64,000 bases of DNA from Paenibacillus xylanexedens (GTDB lineage Bacteria > Bacillota > Bacilli > Paenibacillales > Paenibacillaceae), in contig NZ_VEBF01000004.1 in NCBI RefSeq assembly GCF_007676705.1, positions 124,001 to 188,000 of the forward strand, in the 5' to 3' direction. A program made the translations under genes and the position numbers. Position 1 is the stretch's first letter, and each line of letters begins with the position of its first letter. The notes below the pieces were generated by a model, which saw only the letters and a list, made by a program, of their open reading frames with translations, made no database searches and had not been told where the DNA came from. Shown here piece by piece: positions 17,081 through 25,029 of this stretch.

Positions 17081-20000
17081 TTGGAACGTATCAGACGATT
17101 TATTCGCGAGTTGTCCGAACATCAGTGGCTGGAGCAATTACAGCTGCGCAGCTGGGACATTACCCGCGCTTATTATAACGTGCCAGGACAGTATGAGGAT
17201 CAGGGTGAATACCCCGAAGGGCAGGATTTTGAACGTTTTCCGAGCAAACAGGGAACAACCTACTTCTTTCGAACGCGTTTGGAAGTGCCTGCTACATGGC
17301 AGCAAGCGCCTTATGGGCTTGTATTTGAAACAGGGGGAGAAGGCTTGCTGCGGGTGAATGGACACTCTTATCAGGGTCTGGACCGCAATCACACCTACGT
17401 CACGCTTGATCCGTCCAAAGTTGGAACTAATCCGGAACTGGAGATTGAGATGTTCGATCCGGTGCCTGAACCCGTGGACCCGTTGAATCAACAGGCCGTT
17501 ATTCAGCCGCCGATCACATCAATTACGAGCCTGCTGGTCAGACCAAATGAAGCGGTTCGCAGTCTCATGTATACGGTCATCATTGTACGTGATTCGGCTG
17601 TGCTGCTGTCGGAAAGTGATTTCAGACGGGTTCGCCTGTTAGAACTGGTGTATCGTGCGATGGATCAATTTGTAGGCATGTCAGAAGAAGAGATTAAGCA
17701 GGGAGAAGGTATTCGCCAGATTGAGAATAATCTGAAGCATCATGTGCGTGAGATTGGCGGCAACGCAGAAGGTCTGGAGCATATGGTGGGACAATCCCAT
17801 ATCGATATTGCCTGGCTGTGGCCTGTGCGCGAGACCGTACGTAAGACGAGCCGTACCTTCTCCACCGTGGATGCACTCATGAATGAATATCCCGACTATG
17901 TCTATTCCCAGAGTCAGCCTTTATTATATGCATTTCTGAAGGAACATGATCCTGAGCTGTATGCACGAGTGAAGCAGCGGATTGCAGAAGGCCGCTGGGA
18001 ACTGGTTGGCGGCATGTGGGTTGAGCCGGATCTGAACATCCCGAGCGGGGAGTCCCTAATTCGCCAGATGTTGTATGGTCAGCGTTTCTATATGGAGGAG
18101 TTCGGCAAGACATCACAGATTGAATGGTTGCCGGATACATTCGGGTACTGTGCTTCCCTCCCGCAGATTTTGAAGCATGGCAATGTGGAATATTTCATGA
18201 CGACGAAGCTGGGATGGAATGACACGAATGTATTTCCATATGATCTCTTCCACTGGGTGGGCATTGATGGAACACCGATCCTGTCCTACCTCAATCATGG
18301 TGTTAACGAGCACACGCTGCCGAAGGATATTCATGATCACTGGCAGTCCTACCGTGAGAAAGCCGCGCATCCGGAGCATATGCTTCTATACGGACACGGA
18401 GATGGCGGCGGCGGGGTAACACGCGAGATGCTGGAGTATGTGGATCGCGCAGACCTGATGGTAGGACAGCCCGCCAGTCGATATAGTACAGCTGGAGCTT
18501 TCTTTGCGGGAGTTGAAAAGGAGCAACCTGTACTTCCGAAGTGGCATGGGGATCTATATCTGGAGTTACACCGGGGAACCTACACGACACATGCGCGCAA
18601 TAAGCGCAACAATCGAAAAGCGGAAGTTCTATATCGTGAAGCTGAGTTGTGGAACACACTCGCTCTCCCTGAGATGGGGGAGGATGCAGAAGCTGGCGTG
18701 CGTTCGAATCTGCATGACGGTTGGAAACTGATTTTGCTGAATCAATTCCATGATATTATTCCGGGCTCGGCAATTACGGAGTCGTACGTGACGTCGGATG
18801 CGGAATATGTACAAGTATTTGAGTTGGGTAGAACCGGACTGGAGCAAGGAGTAGCAACACTGACAGCGGGAATCAACACGCAAGGCCCAGAAGGTTCAGT
18901 GGCCTACGTTGTGTTCAACAGCCTGGGGTGGAAACGCAGTGCAGTCATTCAGTTGCCTTTGCATGATGGCTTGGAACGCTACGGCATCGATGAAGAAGGT
19001 CAGCGCCTGCGGATGGATCGGGAGGATGGCAGCCTGTCTATTCTCGTGACGGACATTCCGGCGTTTGGATATCAGACAATTTGGCTGGTACCGGAAAATA
19101 CAAGGGAAACGAATGTACGGGAAACGGCCAACCTTGCCTCGAAACCAACTTTCAATGATACATGGGATACCGCATTTTATCATGTGCAGTTTAACGAACG
19201 TGGAGAGATCACTCGTCTGTGGGATAAGACCGCTGAGCGCGAGATGCTGAAGCCGGGTGAACGAGGCAATCAGCTTCACTTCTTCCACGATCGTCCGACG
19301 CTATGGGATGCATGGGATATAGACAATCGTTATGAAGAACAGATTGCTGGCGAAGTGGAACTGTTGGAGAAAAAGCTGGTGCTGGCGGGTACAACGAAAG
19401 ATGTCCTGCGCTTCCACTGGAAGCTACATCAATCGGAAATCACACAAGATATCGTCTTCTATCATGACTCACGGCGAATTGATTTCCAGACACAGGTGAA
19501 CTGGAATGAAGATCACAAGCTTCTGAAAGTTGGCTTCCCAATTGATGTGGTGACCTCCAAGGCAACATTCGAAATTCCATTTGGCGCACTGGAACGCCCA
19601 ACACATCGCAACACAAGCTGGGAACAAGCGCAGTATGAAGTCTGTGGACATCGCTTCGCGGATGTATCCGAATATGGATACGGCGTGAGTCTGCTGAATG
19701 ATTGCAAATACGGGTACGACGTACAGGGAAGCACCATTCGTTTGTCCTTATTGCGTGCACCCAAATGGCCTGATCGCACTGCTGATCTGGGAGAACATGA
19801 ATTCACCTATTCCCTCTACCCACACGACGGTGACTGGCGAACTGCACACACCGTACGTCAGGCAGCTGAGCTGAATCATGAGGTGACGGTACAGCAGGTG
19901 AAACAAGTGCAACAAAAGGGTCAGATACAACAGAGGGATCAAGTACAACATGGCGCAGGAGCTGGCGACGATCCAACCGCAGATGCAGCTGCTAATGTGG

Positions 20001-20278
20001 CACCTGTACGCCCGGCAACCGGAGCATGGATTGATTTTGATAGTAATCATGTCATTCTGGATACAGTCAAAATGGCAGAGGATGGGCACGGAACAGTCCT
20101 TCGTTTCTATGAATCGTCAGGAAAACGCGAACGCATTACGTTGCAATGGCCGCATGCCTTTGAGCAAGCCTATCACTCCAACGCACTGGAAGAACCGGTT
20201 CAACCACTGGCCCATACCAATGGCCAGATTACACTATCTTTTAAACCTTACGAAATACAAACCGTGCTACTGCGGTAA
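17081..20278 (+). CDS. Alpha-mannosidase, GH38 (first)
   Basis: The 1065-residue cytoplasmic enzyme has the zinc-site motif GQSHIDIAWLWP (about residue 238). The nucleophile is Asp352 in WLPDTFGYCASLPQIL, followed by the long GH38 beta-rich C-terminal half. It removes alpha-linked mannose. The start is TTG 17081, 8 bases after GGGAGG, 4 bases from the GH3 stop. Residues about 934-982 form a Gln-rich, then Ala/Asp-rich, low-complexity insert that interrupts the C-terminal domain and looks recent. The protein is of the class II type and differs from the second GH38 of this locus, suggesting different linkages. Confidence 0.9.
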   Translation: MERIRRFIRELSEHQWLEQLQLRSWDITRAYYNVPGQYEDQGEYPEGQDFERFPSKQGTTYFFRTRLEVPATWQQAPYGLVFETGGEGLLRVNGHSYQGLDRNHTYVTLDPSKVGTNPELEIEMFDPVPEPVDPLNQQAVIQPPITSITSLLVRPNEAVRSLMYTVIIVRDSAVLLSESDFRRVRLLELVYRAMDQFVGMSEEEIKQGEGIRQIENNLKHHVREIGGNAEGLEHMVGQSHIDIAWLWPVRETVRKTSRTFSTVDALMNEYPDYVYSQSQPLLYAFLKEHDPELYARVKQRIAEGRWELVGGMWVEPDLNIPSGESLIRQMLYGQRFYMEEFGKTSQIEWLPDTFGYCASLPQILKHGNVEYFMTTKLGWNDTNVFPYDLFHWVGIDGTPILSYLNHGVNEHTLPKDIHDHWQSYREKAAHPEHMLLYGHGDGGGGVTREMLEYVDRADLMVGQPASRYSTAGAFFAGVEKEQPVLPKWHGDLYLELHRGTYTTHARNKRNNRKAEVLYREAELWNTLALPEMGEDAEAGVRSNLHDGWKLILLNQFHDIIPGSAITESYVTSDAEYVQVFELGRTGLEQGVATLTAGINTQGPEGSVAYVVFNSLGWKRSAVIQLPLHDGLERYGIDEEGQRLRMDREDGSLSILVTDIPAFGYQTIWLVPENTRETNVRETANLASKPTFNDTWDTAFYHVQFNERGEITRLWDKTAEREMLKPGERGNQLHFFHDRPTLWDAWDIDNRYEEQIAGEVELLEKKLVLAGTTKDVLRFHWKLHQSEITQDIVFYHDSRRIDFQTQVNWNEDHKLLKVGFPIDVVTSKATFEIPFGALERPTHRNTSWEQAQYEVCGHRFADVSEYGYGVSLLNDCKYGYDVQGSTIRLSLLRAPKWPDRTADLGEHEFTYSLYPHDGDWRTAHTVRQAAELNHEVTVQQVKQVQQKGQIQQRDQVQHGAGAGDDPTADAAANVAPVRPATGAWIDFDSNHVILDTVKMAEDGHGTVLRFYESSGKRERITLQWPHAFEQAYHSNALEEPVQPLAHTNGQITLSFKPYEIQTVLLR

Positions 20279-20298
20279 ATCTTTTTGAAATATTTTTG

Positions 20299-20497
20299 AG
20301 CTATACATGTTCAACTAAACATTTACACGATAACGGAGAGGACAGAAAGAATTCGAAGAAGCGAAGCGTTCGCCTTTATCCCCGGATTTTACCCTTTAGA
20401 AAAGGGAATAAAAAAAATCTGGGGATAACAGCGATCGGAGGATATTTCTGACCGCGCAGTGGTCCCGTGTAAATTTTTTGTTTCATCCTTTATAGCT
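20299..20497 (+). ncRNA. Structured element family, copy 2
   Basis: The arms AGCTATA (20299-20305) and TATAGCT (20491-20497), then ATTTACACG and CGTGTAAAT (20466-20474), close a structure. It has the same internal plan as copy 1: ACGGAGAGGACAGAA, GCGAA/TTCGC hairpin, TTATCCCCGGATTTT/AAAATCTGGGGATAA, then ACAGCGATCGGA. It separates the first GH38 gene from the GH125 gene and reads toward GH125. The upstream arm also resembles copy 1 (CTATA-N2-GTT-N-AACTAA-N-CATTTACACG), so homology extends to the ends. Confidence 0.6.
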
Positions 20498-20533
20498 ACA
20501 CCATTCAATTTGTTTAAGGAGTTGCACTCATCC

Positions 20534-21853
20534 ATGGAACAGTTCAAATTACCCAAAATACCCATGCCGCCTGTTGCTTTGCCACAATCCATTCAGGCCG
20601 TGCTCGAAGAAGCAGAACAGAAACTGGCTCACCGACCGAAACTGCTTCAATTATTCAAAAACTGCTTCCCCAATACTATCGAAACGACAACGAAGTTGAT
20701 GGAGGATGGTACGACTTTTGTTATCACGGGAGATATTCCGGCTTCCTGGCTGCGTGATTCCGTGGAGCAGGTGGTACACTACATTCCGTTTGCGAAGGAA
20801 GATGAGGACCTGCAGCGCATTATTGGCGGGCTGATCAAACGTCATATTCAGTATGTCCATATCGATCCATATGCCAATGCCTTCAATGAGACGGCGAATG
20901 ACTGGCACTGGAATACCACGGACGAGACCGAGATGTCACCTTGGGTATGGGAACGCAAGTTTGAGATCGACTCATTATGTTTCGTTGTACGGCTAGCTTA
21001 TTTATATTGGAAGGAAACCGAGCTGACCGATATTTTCGATTCAAGCTTCAAGGCAGCGATGCGTAAAATCGTGGACCTGTTCAAAGTCGAACAGCATCAC
21101 ATGGAACAATCTCCGTATCGCTTTACTCGCAATAACGGTATCCCAACAGATTCCCTCCGCAATCACGGAAAGGGCATGCCAGTCAATTATACAGGCATGA
21201 TCTGGTCCGGCTTCCGTTCTAGTGATGATGCGTGCGATTTCCACTACAACATTCCAGGCAACATGTTCGCGGTTGTCGCTTTGCGTCAGATGCAGGAGTT
21301 TGCCGAGTGGGTGTTCCGGGATATGGAGTTTTTGCAGGAATTGAAGGATTTGGAGCAGGACGTGGATCACGGCATTCAGCTGTATGGTATTTATCGCCAT
21401 CCGGAATTTGGACCAATCTACGCGTATGAGACGGACGGTTACGGCAACCACTGTCTCATGGACGATGCGGGTACACCAGGATTGATGTCCATTCCATATC
21501 TCGGTTACGTCACAGCGGATGACCCGATCTACCAGAATACCCGCCGCTTCGCTCTGAGCAAAGAGAACCCATTCTATTATGAGGGCAAGGTTGCCAAAGG
21601 AATCGGTAGCCCGCACACCCCGCCAGATTATATCTGGCATATGGGGTTGTCCATGCAAGGAATGACTGCGCAGTCTGCCGAGGAGAAACTGGAGATTATT
21701 CGCATGCTCGAAGCAACAGATGCAGATACAGGTTATATGCATGAAGGTTTCCACGCCGATGATCCAACGATTTTTACACGAAAATGGTTTGCATGGTCCA
21801 ATAGTTTGTTCTCCCAGTTGGTCTATAAATCCATGAAGGATGGCCTGTTATGA
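20534..21853 (+). CDS. Exo-alpha-1,6-mannosidase, GH125
   Basis: The 439-residue protein has features of the metal-independent GH125 alpha-mannosidases (the former DUF1237 family), such as GDIPASWLRDSVEQV, GYGNHCLMDDAGTPGLMS and the C-terminal WFAWSNSLFSQLV. The family trims alpha-1,6-mannose from N-glycan cores. The start is ATG 20534 (MEQFKLP), 12 bases after AAGGAG; the longer frame to 20459 would run through the structured element. The stop overlaps the next start as ATGA. GH125 next to GH38 is a known association in bacterial N-glycan loci. Confidence 0.9.
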   Translation: MEQFKLPKIPMPPVALPQSIQAVLEEAEQKLAHRPKLLQLFKNCFPNTIETTTKLMEDGTTFVITGDIPASWLRDSVEQVVHYIPFAKEDEDLQRIIGGLIKRHIQYVHIDPYANAFNETANDWHWNTTDETEMSPWVWERKFEIDSLCFVVRLAYLYWKETELTDIFDSSFKAAMRKIVDLFKVEQHHMEQSPYRFTRNNGIPTDSLRNHGKGMPVNYTGMIWSGFRSSDDACDFHYNIPGNMFAVVALRQMQEFAEWVFRDMEFLQELKDLEQDVDHGIQLYGIYRHPEFGPIYAYETDGYGNHCLMDDAGTPGLMSIPYLGYVTADDPIYQNTRRFALSKENPFYYEGKVAKGIGSPHTPPDYIWHMGLSMQGMTAQSAEEKLEIIRMLEATDADTGYMHEGFHADDPTIFTRKWFAWSNSLFSQLVYKSMKDGLL

Positions 21854-24800
21854 GTATCCAACCTAATGATAAAAAGCTGATTATCTTCGCTGACTCTACT
21901 TTTCCATTGGATGGTACTTTTCCAACTGAGCAGGCTCTGAATACATGGAAAGCAGTCAAAGAGATCACCGTTGTAAACGCCGAAGAACTCGCAGAGACTT
22001 TGAAGACTACAGCAGGTGAAGGATGTCTGGTCAATCTGCATGCACCCTATTTCCCCAAGTCCGCCTGGACGGAGATTGCAGCTTACCTGCACCAGGGCGG
22101 AAGCCTGATCAGTGTGGGGGGTGCGCCCTTCAAACGTCCGGTTCGATATGAGAATGGGGCATGGATTGTAGAGTCAGAGCAGACCGCGTATCATCAGGAA
22201 CTCTATATTCATGAGGCACTGAACGTATCTTCTGCAAATGTGCAATCGTACACTTCATCCGAACGGATCCCGCTTCTCATTGGGAAAGAGGGGCTGTTTG
22301 AGAAGGCAGATACATGGAATCTGGTTCCACATACAACCAAAACAAGTGATCTGCCTCACCAGATGGGTTCATCAGGACCGATGAGTACGCAGATTTATCC
22401 ATTACTTTGTGGTATGAGCAAGGATGGACGCAGCATCGCCGCTCCGGTCGTTCTGTGGGAAAACTCGCGCGGGACTTTCGTAGGTTCACGATGGATATTT
22501 GTACATCTGCCGCTGACCACCTCATTCTGGACGCAGGATGGCGCTGACGAAATTGTGAAGTGGGCGCAATTCTGTGCGCAAGGTGTAACTGAGTTATCCC
22601 TGAAAACGAATTATGCTTCGTATGAGCCAGATGAGCGGGCTGTACTCACACTGCAAGGCCAGATTTTACAGCGAGCAGGCAACAGACTTGCGGAGTCCGA
22701 ACTGTGGACGTTTGATCTGAGCGTTGAGCGAGAGAACCGTACTAGCGGCATGACGGAGAAGGTATGGGACCATCGACTGGAGATGGAACTTTCCGGTGAG
22801 CAGCGTTTCGAACGCATACTTCTCCCGGTTTCCATTGAAAGTGGGCTGTATCGGATCATATGCCACGCGCAGGCTCCTGACGGTGAAGTTCGGACCTTGC
22901 GTCAAGGCTTCTGGGGACAGGATGCGGCACTGCTGGCAGAAGGGGAAGTGATTACCCGCAGCAGGGATTATTTTGTAAAAGACGGACGTCCTCTCCCTGT
23001 TGTGGGCATGACCTACATGACCTCCGATGTGGCAAGGAAATTTCTGTTTCTGCCCAATGCGGATATCTGGGATCGAGACATGGCTCAGATGGCAAAAGCC
23101 GGCATCAACTGGATTCGGACGGGAATCTGGACCGCCTATCGCAACATGATGCAGGTGGACGGACATATGGCAGAGGATGTGCTTCGTGCCATTGATGCAT
23201 TTATTTTAACGGCGAAACGCCACGGCTTGCAGGTTACGTTCACTTTCTTCTCCTTTACACCGGAGACATGGGAAGGAACGAATCCGTATTTGGACCCGCA
23301 GAGTGTCGAAGCACAGAAACGTTTCATCCGCAGCATCGTCAGTCGTCACACGCATACAACACATGTGGACTGGGATCTGATTAACGAGCCGTCCATGTTT
23401 GATCCGGTGCGCATCTTCTCAGCTGGCCCACGCTCGGCAAGGGATTCATATGAACTGCAGGCTTATATCACTTGGCTTGAGCAGCGGCATCAGACAATTG
23501 AAGCGTTGCAGGAGGCATGGAACATGTCACCGAAGCAGCTTCCGAACTTTGCAGCCGCGGTGATCCCGGAGGCAGAAGAGATTAACTTTGATGTACAGGA
23601 CATGCACAAGGCCAAAAAAGGAACACGCTGGCTTGATTACTGTCTTTTCTCTATGGAGATGCACAATGTTTGGGCAAGAGAGCTTGTAGGTACGATCAAG
23701 GATCTGGTACCGGATCATCTGGTCACTGTGGGTCAGGACGAAGCCCTTGGTGCACAACGTCCTTCGCCTTTCTTCTATGAACGTGAAGTGGATTATACAA
23801 CTGTGCATTCCTGGTGGTTGAACGATGATCTGATCTGGGACGGTATTTTCGCCAAAACGCCACATAAGCCAAATCTCATTCAGGAGACGGGCATCATGTA
23901 TGTGGAAACTCCAGATGGACGAGCCAAACGTACAGAAGAAGAGCTTCGTGGCATTCTCGAACGCAAGTACGCCTATGCTTTCTCTACAGGCGGCGCAGGA
24001 GCGGTGCAATGGATCTGGAACACCAACTTTTATATGGATAACGCCAATGAGTCTCATATCGGAGCCCTTCGTGCAGATGGTACGGAGAAACCGGAGGCGG
24101 ATGTATCTTATGATTTTGGCCGATTCATGCATAGCATTCGTGATCTCTTTGAAGACCGCGAGCTGGAGGATATTGCAGTGGTGTTCCCGTATTCCAATGA
24201 CTTCTCCAACCGTGCCCTGGCCTATGATGCCACAACAAAGCTTACTCGCGTGATGTCCTATGATCTGAAATTGCCATTCCGTGCGTTATCCGAATATCAT
24301 CTGGAAGCGTTGGAGCAGCAGCCACCGAAGTTAATTATCGTGCCGAGTCCGCATAATATGGACAGCGATGCACTTCAACAATTGCTCAAGTTTGCGGAGA
24401 AGGAAGGTACAAGTCTGCTCATCACTGGACCACTGGGGCTGGATGCATACTGGAAGGCAACTGACCGGGCAGATCATATCGTAGGCAAACGCAGTCTGGG
24501 TAACGTACAGCGGGAAGAACTGTTGAATATTAATGGCGTGAATCACCGGGTGACCTATGGACGGCGTCGGATCGCCGAGGTGGCAAAGGAGACGTTGCTT
24601 CATGGGGATAATGCTACAGCAGATGAACTAACCGTATTGCCTTTGGGTAAAGGAAAATTAATCTGGACCCCGCTGCCGGTGGAGTTAAACGGACGGGACG
24701 AGCCACTAGCTGAATTATATCGTTATGCAACCGAGATTTCGGGCATCGAACAGGAGTTGGAATGGATATCTGGCGGAGATATCGCAGGGATCTATGGCCG

Positions 24801-25029
24801 GAAGCTGAGTTTTCCAAAAGGAAATCTGTATGTATTTGTATCGGAGTTTGCCTTGAACCATGAAGTTCATGTGAGAGATCAACGTACAGGTGTATCGTAT
24901 GCATTCCAATTGGAGAAAAATCGTTCCGTGTTATTTGCCACAGATGCTTCCGGAAAGCTGAATGGTGTGTATCGGCCGGATGAGGTTGAGATTGTACAAC
25001 AAGACGAAAGAGGTGGGATAACACGATGA
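21850..25029 (+). CDS. Large clan GH-A glycoside hydrolase, specificity unknown
   Basis: The 1059-residue protein has a TIM-barrel core with two glutamates in the expected places for clan GH-A. Glu513 lies in WDLINEPSMF (acid/base) and Glu679 in NLIQETGIMY (nucleophile). The barrel is preceded by about 370 residues, including a Rossmann/GATase-like segment (residues about 50-110). It is followed by another such segment near 820-870, reminiscent of GH42 trimerisation domains, and a C-terminal beta domain. It overlaps both neighbours by ATGA. Once the alpha-mannosidases have acted, Man-beta-1,4-GlcNAc remains and no GH2 or GH130 gene is present. A beta-mannosidase role is therefore plausible, though this is inference only. 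Confidence 0.75.
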   Translation: MSIQPNDKKLIIFADSTFPLDGTFPTEQALNTWKAVKEITVVNAEELAETLKTTAGEGCLVNLHAPYFPKSAWTEIAAYLHQGGSLISVGGAPFKRPVRYENGAWIVESEQTAYHQELYIHEALNVSSANVQSYTSSERIPLLIGKEGLFEKADTWNLVPHTTKTSDLPHQMGSSGPMSTQIYPLLCGMSKDGRSIAAPVVLWENSRGTFVGSRWIFVHLPLTTSFWTQDGADEIVKWAQFCAQGVTELSLKTNYASYEPDERAVLTLQGQILQRAGNRLAESELWTFDLSVERENRTSGMTEKVWDHRLEMELSGEQRFERILLPVSIESGLYRIICHAQAPDGEVRTLRQGFWGQDAALLAEGEVITRSRDYFVKDGRPLPVVGMTYMTSDVARKFLFLPNADIWDRDMAQMAKAGINWIRTGIWTAYRNMMQVDGHMAEDVLRAIDAFILTAKRHGLQVTFTFFSFTPETWEGTNPYLDPQSVEAQKRFIRSIVSRHTHTTHVDWDLINEPSMFDPVRIFSAGPRSARDSYELQAYITWLEQRHQTIEALQEAWNMSPKQLPNFAAAVIPEAEEINFDVQDMHKAKKGTRWLDYCLFSMEMHNVWARELVGTIKDLVPDHLVTVGQDEALGAQRPSPFFYEREVDYTTVHSWWLNDDLIWDGIFAKTPHKPNLIQETGIMYVETPDGRAKRTEEELRGILERKYAYAFSTGGAGAVQWIWNTNFYMDNANESHIGALRADGTEKPEADVSYDFGRFMHSIRDLFEDRELEDIAVVFPYSNDFSNRALAYDATTKLTRVMSYDLKLPFRALSEYHLEALEQQPPKLIIVPSPHNMDSDALQQLLKFAEKEGTSLLITGPLGLDAYWKATDRADHIVGKRSLGNVQREELLNINGVNHRVTYGRRRIAEVAKETLLHGDNATADELTVLPLGKGKLIWTPLPVELNGRDEPLAELYRYATEISGIEQELEWISGGDIAGIYGRKLSFPKGNLYVFVSEFALNHEVHVRDQRTGVSYAFQLEKNRSVLFATDASGKLNGVYRPDEVEIVQQDERGGITR

